Positions 7,421-14,202 of a stretch of DNA of 40,629 nt are shown here, piece after piece; the first letter of the stretch is position 1; every line of letters starts with the position of its first letter. The notes beneath the pieces are model-generated. The model searched no databases. It was not told the origin of the DNA and saw nothing but the letters and a program-made list of their open reading frames with translations. The translations under genes and the position numbers were made by a program. This DNA comes from Oscillospiraceae bacterium. GTDB taxonomy: Bacteria; Bacillota; Clostridia; Saccharofermentanales; Saccharofermentanaceae. The stretch is taken from contig CACYRM010000029.1 of assembly GCA_902776845.1 (NCBI GenBank), positions 1 to 40,629 of the forward strand. Direction: 5' to 3'.

Positions 7421-7435
7421 TGTAACATTGTTACA
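7421..7435 (+). promoter_or_regulatory. Operator-like palindrome TGTAACA-T-TGTTACA
   Basis: Perfect 7-bp arms around one base, 46 bases before the cyclase-family start. A near copy lies at 23915-23929 before another gene. A second small inverted repeat, ATTTGC-GAA-GCAAAT, follows at 7441-7455. Confidence 0.5.
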
Positions 7436-7480
7436 CCCTTATTTGCGAAGCAAATGACACTGCTGACAGGAGGTGCGGCT

Positions 7481-8095
7481 ATGAAGATCTACGATATCTC
7501 ACAGGAAGTTTTCGGATGTGCTGTTTATCCGGGAGATCCTTCCCCGGAGAGATTCGAAATGCTGAAGATCAGCGACGGCGCGGTATGCAATCTGACCGCT
7601 TTCAAGATGTGCGCCCACAACGGAACACATGTCGACGCGCCTCATCATTTCATAGATGAGGGCAAGACACTGGATCAGGTCGATATGAAGAGATTCATCG
7701 GTTATGCCTATGTCGCGTCGCATGAAGGTGATATGACGGCAGAAGATGCCGAAGAGATAGTCAGAAAGGCAAGAGAGGCTGCGTCAGCTTCTCAGAATAC
7801 TGACTGTGACTGCTTCAACAGGATCCTCGTTAAGGGCAATTCCACGGTTACCGAAGAAGCAGCGAAGGTTTTCGCTGACAGCAATATATTGCTTTACGGA
7901 AACGAATCGCAGACGGTAGGACCTCTGGATGCTCCGATGGCGGTTCACCTGATAATGCTCGGAGCCGAGATCGTGCTCCTTGAGGGCATAAGACTGGGTG
8001 AAGTCTGTGACGGAGTTTATTTCCTGAATGCCGCGCCGGTCAATCTCGGCGGGGCGGACGGAGCTCCGTGCAGAGCGGTCCTTATGTCGTTCTAA
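7481..8095 (+). CDS. Cyclase family protein (kynurenine formamidase-like metal hydrolase)
   Basis: 204 residues from the ATG at 7481, which has AGGAGGT ten bases upstream; an in-frame TTG at 7406 has no such site. The family metal motif HxGTHxDxPxH is seen as HNGTHVDAPHH at residues 45-55, preceded by VYPGDPSPE, the usual start of the fold. Members hydrolyse amides such as N-formylkynurenine, or act on polyketide-like substrates, using Zn or Mn. There are no tryptophan-degradation genes nearby, so the substrate is open. The gene is followed 22 bases later by an acetyltransferase gene, probably in the same operon, and preceded by a palindrome that may be a repressor site. Confidence 0.85.
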   Translation: MKIYDISQEVFGCAVYPGDPSPERFEMLKISDGAVCNLTAFKMCAHNGTHVDAPHHFIDEGKTLDQVDMKRFIGYAYVASHEGDMTAEDAEEIVRKAREAASASQNTDCDCFNRILVKGNSTVTEEAAKVFADSNILLYGNESQTVGPLDAPMAVHLIMLGAEIVLLEGIRLGEVCDGVYFLNAAPVNLGGADGAPCRAVLMSF

Positions 8096-8117
8096 AAACT
8101 GTGACAGGAAGATTTAT

Positions 8118-8540
8118 ATGGAAGATTACAAATTAACAGACTACATTACACCTGAAGAATATATGGCGATGAGAAAGATCGTCGGTTGGAGCGAGTTTCC
8201 GCTTGAACAGGCAGCTGAAGGATTAAAGAATTCATTTGTCCTGGTATGTTTTCGAGTTGACGAAAGGCCAGTTGCGATCGGCAGGGCAGTGTCAGACCGC
8301 GGCTATGTCGTTTATATTGCCGATGTTATCGTTGTTCCGGAATATCAGGGAAAAGGGTTAGGCAGGAAGGTAATGAATACCCTCATGGAGAAGATCAAAG
8401 ATTCAATGAAGCCCGGGTATAGGATCATGATCAGCCTTCTTGCAGCCAAGGGCAAAGAGGCGTTCTATAACAAGTTCGGTTTTGTTGACAGACCTAATTC
8501 GGACTTCGGATGCGGCATGCACCAGTGGCTGGAAGGATGA
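8118..8540 (+). CDS. GNAT family N-acetyltransferase
   Basis: 140 residues from the ATG at 8118, with AGGAAGA upstream; the reading frame is open further up but only across the preceding gene. GNAT motif A is clear: ADVIVVPEYQGKGLGRKVM, the acetyl-CoA-binding loop being Q-G-K-G-L-G, and the C-terminal FYNKFGF strand-helix is also typical. It transfers an acetyl group to an amine; the substrate is unknown. The 22-base gap after the cyclase-family gene and lack of a separate promoter suggest a two-gene transcript. Weakly similar to small Clostridial GNATs annotated only by family. Confidence 0.85.
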   Translation: MEDYKLTDYITPEEYMAMRKIVGWSEFPLEQAAEGLKNSFVLVCFRVDERPVAIGRAVSDRGYVVYIADVIVVPEYQGKGLGRKVMNTLMEKIKDSMKPGYRIMISLLAAKGKEAFYNKFGFVDRPNSDFGCGMHQWLEG

Positions 8541-8609
8541 TACAGACCCTAATATGGTTAACATTCGATAAACAAGTTGCGGAAATGTGGAAACCGACCA
8601 AATTGCTAG

Positions 8610-8615
8610 TATAAT
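8610..8615 (+). promoter_or_regulatory. -10 box (TATAAT) for the diguanylate cyclase gene
   Basis: Perfect TATAAT 37 bases before the start codon. No clear -35 is present, so an activator may be needed. Confidence 0.5.
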
Positions 8616-8652
8616 TAACTTAAATTTTTTTAATCTATCAGTAGGTGTTTGA

Positions 8653-10056
8653 ATGGATTATAAAAACCTCCTTGAGAGCTTTAACGGAGTAGCCGCTGTT
8701 CTTGCGGTCAATCTTAATGTTGAGCAGGGAGACGGCAGATATACGGTGGTTGACGGCAACGACGCGTATAAGAGAACTGTCGTTAAGTCCATTGAAGAGT
8801 TTGAGACCAACGTGCCTTATACAAGGTATATCATGCAGTCTTCCAACTTTGAGGCTTTGTGCGACACCGTTGCGAATACCGGTAAACCGGTCCACACCTA
8901 TTTTGATATCGAGTTATACAATGCCTGGATGGAGGTATTCTATATGCCTCTCAAATCCGACGATCCTAACGTAAAGCTGATCTTCTTCTCTTATGAGATG
9001 AACCCCAAGGCAGATGTCGATAAGCTTGTTGATATCTCATCGGAGACTGCCTCCAATGTTATCAAGACATGCTTAAGGCTCCGCGAGACTACTGATTTCC
9101 AGCTGTCCATGGATTCCGTTGTAGCCGACATCCGTGTTCAATGCGGAGCAAAGCGCTGCAGCATCCTTCTTACTGATTTTGAGAAGAGGGAATATAAACT
9201 CCTCAGCGAGGACTATGGAAATGATCCCGATCAGAAACCATTGTCCGATTTCCTTAATGAGGATTTCTACAGAGTCATAGAGACCTGGCCAAGACTTATT
9301 GACAAGAGCAATTGTTTTGTTATCTCAAGTGAGAAGGATATGGAAGAGGCTCATAATATCGCTCCCGAATGGATTGATTCATTGAAGAGCGATAACGTAA
9401 AGACGATAGTCATATATCCTCTCAGATCTGATAACAAGACCATCGGATATATTTGGGCCGGCAATTTTGATCCGGAGAAATCCCTTATGATCAAGGAGAC
9501 ACTGAGTCTTACATCTTTTATCCTGTCTGCCGAGATCGCTAACGAATTGAACATCCGTAAGATGAAGATAATGAGTTCAACTGACCTCCTGACCGGTGTT
9601 TACAACCGTAATGCCATGAACAACAGGATCAGTGAGGATGTCAGCGGGGAAAATGAGATATCAAAGCCTTTCGGTGTATTCTTCATCGATGTAAACGGGC
9701 TTAAGACCATCAACGATACACAGGGACACCTTGCGGGTGATAATCTTCTCAAAGATGTTGCTTCCGCACTCAAGGAGATCATGGGCAAGCAGAACGAGAT
9801 ATACCGTGTAGGTGGCGATGAGTTTCTGGTCATTACTCCTAAGACAAATGCGGCAGAATTCCTTAAGCTTGAGAAAGCACTTAAGGAGAATTGCGAGCGC
9901 CCGAACAGGGCACATTTCGCAGTCGGTTCATGCCACAGTGATGAACATGATGACGTTCGTAAAGCGATGCAGATAGCTGATGCCAGAATGTATGACGTCA
10001 AGGAAGAATACTATTCAAGGCATCCGGAATACGAATGGCATAACAAGCCTGTCTGA
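8653..10056 (+). CDS. GGDEF-domain diguanylate cyclase with N-terminal PAS- and GAF-like sensor regions
   Basis: 467 residues, cytoplasmic. Residues about 1-120 look like a PAS-type sensor, 140-295 like a GAF domain (VQCGAKRCSILLTD..., VIYPLRSDNKTIGYIWAG), and 305-455 form the GGDEF domain, with the intact signature GGDEF at 387-391 and FFIDVNGLKTINDTQGHLAGD upstream. It should make c-di-GMP from two GTP. No R-x-x-D inhibitory site is seen five residues before GGDEF (QNEIY), so product inhibition through that site is unlikely. Ribosome site AGGTG. It converges on an EAL-phosphodiesterase operon with only four bases between stop codons. Confidence 0.9.
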   Translation: MDYKNLLESFNGVAAVLAVNLNVEQGDGRYTVVDGNDAYKRTVVKSIEEFETNVPYTRYIMQSSNFEALCDTVANTGKPVHTYFDIELYNAWMEVFYMPLKSDDPNVKLIFFSYEMNPKADVDKLVDISSETASNVIKTCLRLRETTDFQLSMDSVVADIRVQCGAKRCSILLTDFEKREYKLLSEDYGNDPDQKPLSDFLNEDFYRVIETWPRLIDKSNCFVISSEKDMEEAHNIAPEWIDSLKSDNVKTIVIYPLRSDNKTIGYIWAGNFDPEKSLMIKETLSLTSFILSAEIANELNIRKMKIMSSTDLLTGVYNRNAMNNRISEDVSGENEISKPFGVFFIDVNGLKTINDTQGHLAGDNLLKDVASALKEIMGKQNEIYRVGGDEFLVITPKTNAAEFLKLEKALKENCERPNRAHFAVGSCHSDEHDDVRKAMQIADARMYDVKEEYYSRHPEYEWHNKPV

Positions 10057-10060
10057 CAGA

Positions 10061-10585
10061 TCAGAATTCCGTCAGATCCCATTTCTTCGGAAGATATTTG
10101 CCTTCCCCGTCAATTATCGTGAAAGAGTTGGACTTTGAATTCCAGGTCTTGAAGTCACGTTCTGTAAGTGAGCCGTACCATGAATCCTGCGCTATGACAT
10201 TGTTTGCGCAAAGATAGATATAATAACCTTCTCCGCCGCCTAAGATCTGGAAAGCGCCGATATCGGAATGCCAGACATAAACATCGGTAAACTTGGTCGC
10301 GTTTGAACCGTCATTGAATCCGATAAGCAGTTCTTTTGTGCCGTCTTTGTCGAGATCAACGAGGAGATAACCGATCTGTTTATTAGGGTCTTTTGTCTTA
10401 AGATCCTTTGCAATGTGGATATTTAAAGACTTGTCCTCGTTTGCCCATCCGGTCTTTACGCCTTCGCTGTAATAATCCAGTGTCATCTGGTACCAGTCCT
10501 TCGGTGCGTTAGAACAGCCTGAGAACAGCGTGAGAGCAGACGCTAACATAATTACAACCAATACAGTTGATAAGACTCTTTTCAT
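10061..10585 (-). CDS. Lipoprotein of unknown function
   Basis: 174 residues with a signal peptide ending in lipobox LFSGC (Cys at residue 24), so it should be lipid-anchored on the outer face of the membrane. The mature part is mixed alpha/beta and contains LLVDLDKDGTKELLIGF, a pattern seen in many Clostridial lipoproteins with an FG-GAP or calcium-loop-like repeat, here with acidic residues that might bind Ca2+. AGGGG ribosome site upstream. It follows the EAL gene in the same orientation across a 37-bp gap that contains a 22-nt perfect palindrome, so it may be co-transcribed and separately tuned. No specific function can be given. Confidence 0.75.
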   Translation of the reverse strand: MKRVLSTVLVVIMLASALTLFSGCSNAPKDWYQMTLDYYSEGVKTGWANEDKSLNIHIAKDLKTKDPNKQIGYLLVDLDKDGTKELLIGFNDGSNATKFTDVYVWHSDIGAFQILGGGEGYYIYLCANNVIAQDSWYGSLTERDFKTWNSKSNSFTIIDGEGKYLPKKWDLTEF

Positions 10586-10598
10586 AGATTTGTACCCC

Positions 10599-10620
10599 TT
10601 ATTCTTAAATGTAAGAATAA
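10599..10620. repeat. 22-nt perfect palindrome between the EAL and lipoprotein genes
   Basis: TTATTCTTA-AATG-TAAGAATAA: nine-base arms, four-base loop. It may be an operator, an mRNA-stabilising hairpin or a weak attenuator; no T-run follows on the minus strand. Confidence 0.6.
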
Positions 10621-10622
10621 TT

Positions 10623-12758
10623 TTACTTTATTTCCGGTCCGTTTTCCAGTCCGGCCGGCTCTGATTCAGCTACAGCTTCAGCAACGGCTTTAGCGTCTGC
10701 TTTAGCTTCAGTCTTAGCTTCGGCTTCAGTTTCAGCGGGCTGCCTTTGGGGCGCAGGGGCACCTATCCTTAATTCGTATTCTTCCTTCGGCATCGGTTTT
10801 GCATAGTAATATCCCTGGATCATGTTACAGCCTTCTGCAGCAAGGAAATCAACCTGGGCCTGATCTTCAACGCCTTCGGCAACGGTCGTCATATTGAGTT
10901 TTCTTGCAAGCTGCAGTGCCTCGGAAACGACGATCTCAGCTCTGTCATTGTCGTTTTCGCCTCTGAAGAAACCCGCATCGAGCTTCAGGATATCAAGCGG
11001 CATATCCTTCAGGGAATTAAGGGAGGAGTAGCCTGATCCGAAGTCGTCCATGGATACGAGGAACCCGTATTCCTTGAGCTTCCTGATAGTCGCGAGCATA
11101 ACTTTCTTGTCATCGAAAAATGCGCTCTCAGTAAGCTCGATCTCGATCAGATCGCGGGGCGCGCCCTCTTTGTCGATAATGTCTTTTATCTGGTCTGCAA
11201 GGTTTGTCTCCGCGAAATGAGCGCGTGATACATTGACTGATATGGGTACACATTTTTTGCCCTCATCAAGCCATTTCTTCTGGTCCCTTGCGACGTGGGT
11301 GAGCATATAGTGGTCGATCTCGGTTATGAATCCGCTGTTCTCGAAAATAGGAATAAACCTGCCCGGAGCAACAAATCCCAGATCCGGAGAATCCCATCTG
11401 ATAAGGGCTTCCGCACCCATGAGCTCGTTCGTGCGAGGATCATATTTAGGCTGGTAATATACCTTGAATTCCTCTTTCTCAACAGCTTCCCTTTGCCTCT
11501 CGGTGACCTTATCCGCCCAGATCGTATCCTCGACAAGCTTCTGGTCAAAGAAAGCGATGCCCGAATCATCATTGTCTTCAAGTGTCATGCGTGCGGTAGA
11601 TGCATTGTTATAAAGCAGATCGATATCCGCCTTCTTTCTGATCTTCGGATCTACCATGTATACGCCGGCCTGGAACTTGAAGTCATGGTCGCCGCCGATA
11701 GTCTCGAGAGTCTTGATTATCCTGTCGAGTTTGGCTCTTGCGGAAGCCTCGTCTGTTACTTTCATGAGAATAGGAAAATTGGAAGCTGTGCTGTGCGCGC
11801 ACAGTTCGTTTTTCTCAAGGTAAGCATCGATGGTCTTCCAGATGTTCTTTAATGTCTGTTCACCCAGATCGACAGAGTGACAGAGCACGTAGTTTCTGTA
11901 TCCCACAAAGGAAAGGCTTACGATAGCATACTGCGTATTGCCTCTGCGCTTCTTCAGCAGTTCCTGGCTCTTTAAAGCGAACCAGAACCAGTTGCGGCTG
12001 CCGGTGATGTTGTCCCTGAATACGATCTTCCTCATATTCCTGTTGTTTCTGTGAGTCCTGATTATGTTGGAAACGAGGAGTATAAAGATAAGTATGACAA
12101 GAAGATATGCAGAGAAGAAATTAAGCGAGAAATATCCTACGTCATTAATTGAAAGATCGAGATGTGTTTTGAAGGCGATAGATTCATTGCCGTCCCTGAC
12201 CTTGAAAGAGGTCCAGTAGGGAATATAGTTAATCTCGTGATTTTCGAGATTCTTATAAAAATCCAGAGGACCGTGCAGGAGAATCTCCATTATGTCCGGC
12301 TTTACAACATCCTCTTCCACAATGATCATATTGCCTTCTTTGTCCGGGTAATAGAGATACGCGTAATCTTCTTCCTCATCCTTCATAAGAAAAGATATTG
12401 TTACGGATGATGTCTTGTTAACATCACCGGACGCGTATTTGTCCAGAATAGCTGTCGGTTCCGAATTTGCGCGGAGAATAGTTTTGTTGTTATTGAAAAC
12501 GATACAGTCATAACCCTGCTCTTTGAAATAACTGAGGAGCTGGTCAGAAGATCCTTCCTGTGCCGTATCATATAACTCAGCATAATGAGACACCTTCTCG
12601 GTCTCTGCTCTTGCCTTGAGGGTCGATGAATACTCCGAGAATGTCTCAAATGATATGGAGATCACCCCTATTGAAATAATAAAGATAATCGTATAAAGGA
12701 AAAGCGGAATCGCTATCCAGTTTCTCGGAAGCTTGTATCTCTGTTTAACTCTGCTCAT
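10623..12758 (-). CDS. Membrane EAL-domain c-di-GMP phosphodiesterase with degenerate GGDEF domain
   Basis: 711 residues. Two membrane helices (about 16-37 and 212-233) flank an extracytoplasmic sensor region. A GGDEF-like domain (about 245-395) has HSTASNFPI where GGDEF should be and cannot be a cyclase. The EAL domain (about 420-670) keeps all key elements: EAL at 450-452, N in SVNVS, ELTES, DDFGSGYSSL and the late AEGVE, so hydrolysis of c-di-GMP to pGpG is expected. The last 35 residues are an unusual Ala/Glu/Lys repeat (AEAKTEAKADAKAVAEAVAE), a cytoplasmic low-complexity tail absent from typical EAL proteins. Start supported by a GGAG site. It faces the cyclase gene 8653-10056 and likely balances the same signal. 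Confidence 0.9.
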   Translation of the reverse strand: MSRVKQRYKLPRNWIAIPLFLYTIIFIISIGVISISFETFSEYSSTLKARAETEKVSHYAELYDTAQEGSSDQLLSYFKEQGYDCIVFNNNKTILRANSEPTAILDKYASGDVNKTSSVTISFLMKDEEEDYAYLYYPDKEGNMIIVEEDVVKPDIMEILLHGPLDFYKNLENHEINYIPYWTSFKVRDGNESIAFKTHLDLSINDVGYFSLNFFSAYLLVILIFILLVSNIIRTHRNNRNMRKIVFRDNITGSRNWFWFALKSQELLKKRRGNTQYAIVSLSFVGYRNYVLCHSVDLGEQTLKNIWKTIDAYLEKNELCAHSTASNFPILMKVTDEASARAKLDRIIKTLETIGGDHDFKFQAGVYMVDPKIRKKADIDLLYNNASTARMTLEDNDDSGIAFFDQKLVEDTIWADKVTERQREAVEKEEFKVYYQPKYDPRTNELMGAEALIRWDSPDLGFVAPGRFIPIFENSGFITEIDHYMLTHVARDQKKWLDEGKKCVPISVNVSRAHFAETNLADQIKDIIDKEGAPRDLIEIELTESAFFDDKKVMLATIRKLKEYGFLVSMDDFGSGYSSLNSLKDMPLDILKLDAGFFRGENDNDRAEIVVSEALQLARKLNMTTVAEGVEDQAQVDFLAAEGCNMIQGYYYAKPMPKEEYELRIGAPAPQRQPAETEAEAKTEAKADAKAVAEAVAESEPAGLENGPEIK

Positions 12759-12791
12759 TATAATTCTCCATCCCTTGAACGCTCTGCCTGC

Positions 12792-12797
12792 ATTATA
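12792..12797 (-). promoter_or_regulatory. Extended -10 (TGC-TATAAT) for the EAL gene
   Basis: On the minus strand TGCTATAAT lies about 34 bases before the start codon. No strong -35 is present, which is normal for extended -10 promoters. Confidence 0.55.
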
Positions 12798-12864
12798 GCA
12801 CGCAATAAAACCTAATCACCGCCTGCGCGCGATAATTAAGAAATATTTAAGGATAGTCCCGGAT

Positions 12865-12897
12865 ATACCATTTACGACAGAAAGCATACCATTCACG
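12865..12897 (+). promoter_or_regulatory. Two direct repeats 21 bp apart, LytTR-type activator site
   Basis: ATACCATTTACG (12865-12876) and ATACCATTCACG (12886-12897) differ at one base and start exactly 21 bp, two helical turns, apart. This is how LytTR response regulators of the ComE/BlpR kind bind. An extended -10 (TGA-TAGAAT, 12926-12934) with no -35 lies downstream, as expected for an activated promoter. Confidence 0.6.
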
Positions 12898-12925
12898 CCA
12901 TGTTCCATTTTTAACTCCAGGCCGG

Positions 12926-12934
12926 TGATAGAAT
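12926..12934 (+). promoter_or_regulatory. Extended -10 (TGA-TAGAAT) of the CPBP gene
   Basis: TG at 12926-12927 and TAGAAT at 12929-12934, 35 bp before the start codon. The region where a -35 would lie (about 12906-12911) has no match and falls just after the direct repeats. Confidence 0.5.
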
Positions 12935-12968
12935 CGCATGGAAAACAGTTAAACGGAGGGGAAAGAAC

Positions 12969-13892
12969 ATGGCAAAAGAATTATCAACACAGGCAAAATG
13001 GAAGCCCTGGAAGGGTGTGCTCTTATTTGTAATAGCATTCGCATGGCTTATCATCGGAAGCATCGCATCTGTTTTTACGGGAACGTTTTCAACACTTGTC
13101 ATCCAGATCGGATTTTTGGTCATTGCGGTTGCGGCATGCCTTATCAATAAGACTCCGCTGAAAGAAGTTTTCCCGGTCGGCAAGATTACGGCTAGAGATT
13201 TCTTCGGAACCGTTCTTATGTGGATGGGCGCGCTCCCTTTGGGACTCTTAAGTGCAGTTGCAGTCGGAAAACTCATGCCGCAGACATTCGAGAATGTAAC
13301 ATCAGGTTTAACTGAGATAACAACAGCAAGCGTAGTTATCGGCTTCATCTCCGCTGTGCTCTGCCCGCCGATCTGCGAAGAAGCGATCATGAGAGGCGCA
13401 GTCTTAAGCAACTTCAGAGGCGTGAAAAAGGATTGGATAATCGTAGTCATTATCGGCATCATGTTCGGAATCCTTCACACAGATCCGGTAAGATTCCTCA
13501 ACACTTCACTTATGGGCGGATGTCTCGCATATCTCATGGTAAAGCGCAATAACTTCATCCTTCCTGCGATCTACCACTTTATCAATAATATGGTAACGAT
13601 CGGCCTCAGCATGCTCAGTACAATGTCAGCACAGCAGGAGGGAGTAACAATTACTGCATCGGAATCAACATCTGCCGCAATCGATGCTCTGCCGTCCCTG
13701 ATGCTGTTCGCTTGCTTAAGCCCTATGCTGCTTGTCCTTGGCGTACATCTTATCAAGCGTCAGGTTGAGATCTCTGAAGGCAAAGAGAAGAGCGGCATGA
13801 AGCTCGGCGCTAAGATCGGTATATCGGTAATTCCGTGTGTGCTTCTTCTCGGCGGAGGAATAGCTTTAACGGTTATGTCAATGAACGTCTGA
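12969..13892 (+). CDS. CPBP family intramembrane metalloprotease
   Basis: 307 residues with about eight membrane segments. CPBP (Abi) motifs: E137 and E138 with Arg four residues later in CEEAIMRG; then GIMFGILHTDP, giving the second-motif His; then AIYHFINNM, giving the third. These form the metal site of the Rce1-like protease. In Firmicutes the family is linked to bacteriocin self-immunity, peptide maturation and envelope stress. Strong ribosome site (CGGAGGGGAAAG). It is a single-gene unit: own promoter, and an intrinsic terminator after the stop. The 21-bp direct repeats upstream suggest quorum-type or two-component activation, consistent with CPBP genes under BlpR-like control. No bacteriocin or LytTR gene is in the window. 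Confidence 0.85.
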   Translation: MAKELSTQAKWKPWKGVLLFVIAFAWLIIGSIASVFTGTFSTLVIQIGFLVIAVAACLINKTPLKEVFPVGKITARDFFGTVLMWMGALPLGLLSAVAVGKLMPQTFENVTSGLTEITTASVVIGFISAVLCPPICEEAIMRGAVLSNFRGVKKDWIIVVIIGIMFGILHTDPVRFLNTSLMGGCLAYLMVKRNNFILPAIYHFINNMVTIGLSMLSTMSAQQEGVTITASESTSAAIDALPSLMLFACLSPMLLVLGVHLIKRQVEISEGKEKSGMKLGAKIGISVIPCVLLLGGGIALTVMSMNV

Positions 13893-13914
13893 TAGTAGAG
13901 GAATAGAAAAAACA

Positions 13915-13968
13915 AAGGCTGTCTCGTATGGTGTATGATCACCGGGCGGGACAGCCTTATTGTTTCTT
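13915..13968 (+). terminator. Intrinsic terminator after the CPBP gene
   Basis: AAGGCTGTCTCG (13915-13926) pairs with CGGGACAGCCTT (13947-13958), 12 bp with one G-T, 20-base loop, then ATTGTTTCTT. Confidence 0.8.
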
Positions 13969-13980
13969 CTGAATGGTTAG

Positions 13981-14100
13981 TTTTTTTGACAGCTTTTTGG
14001 AACTGAAATGTTGATGAAAAAGTTGATTTTTCTGGATATTCAACTTTTTTAACAGGTTTTGCGACTGAAAATGTTGATAAAAAAGTTGAATATTTTTACG
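13981..14100. repeat. AT-rich 63-bp-period inverted-repeat module, copy A
   Basis: Fills most of the gene-free stretch 13893-14202. Two successive units: ACA at 13989 and 14052, and TGTTGAT at 14009 and 14072, both 63 bp apart. Within it TGTTGATGAAAAAGTTGA and TGTTGATAAAAAAGTTGA are direct copies, and TCAACTTTTTTAACA (14040-14054) is a near-inverted copy. AAAAAGTTGATTTTTCTG (14017-14034) matches 28686-28703 of the second locus at 16 of 18 positions. Confidence 0.7.
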
Positions 14101-14141
14101 GGGTAAGACTCATGTGTTAAGCAGCAACGTGTGCCTTAAAC

Positions 14142-14169
14142 TTGACAATGTAAAGATTGCATATATAAT
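14142..14169 (+). promoter_or_regulatory. Strong promoter of the hydrolase-tetR operon
   Basis: TTGACA (14142-14147), 16-bp spacer, TATAAT (14164-14169). The -35 is inside the first operator copy and the predicted start (about 14176) inside the second. Confidence 0.8.
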
Positions 14170-14190
14170 CAATGTTGACAGTGTAAAGAT
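14142..14190 (+). promoter_or_regulatory. Paired operator TTGACA-N-TGTAAAGAT, two copies 33 bp apart
   Basis: TTGACAATGTAAAGAT (14142-14157) and TTGACAGTGTAAAGAT (14175-14190) differ at one base. Each has dyad symmetry (TTgACA-N-TGTaAA). One copy covers the -35, the other the transcription start, ideal for repression by the TetR protein encoded at the end of this operon. Confidence 0.65.
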
Positions 14191-14202
14191 ATGAGGCATC
14201 TG

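Noticed and set aside
13981..14100. Regular repeats resembling a small CRISPR array
   Set aside because: The period is 63 bp, the repeats are AT-rich with alternating inverted arms, there are no unique spacers between identical repeats, and no cas genes are nearby.
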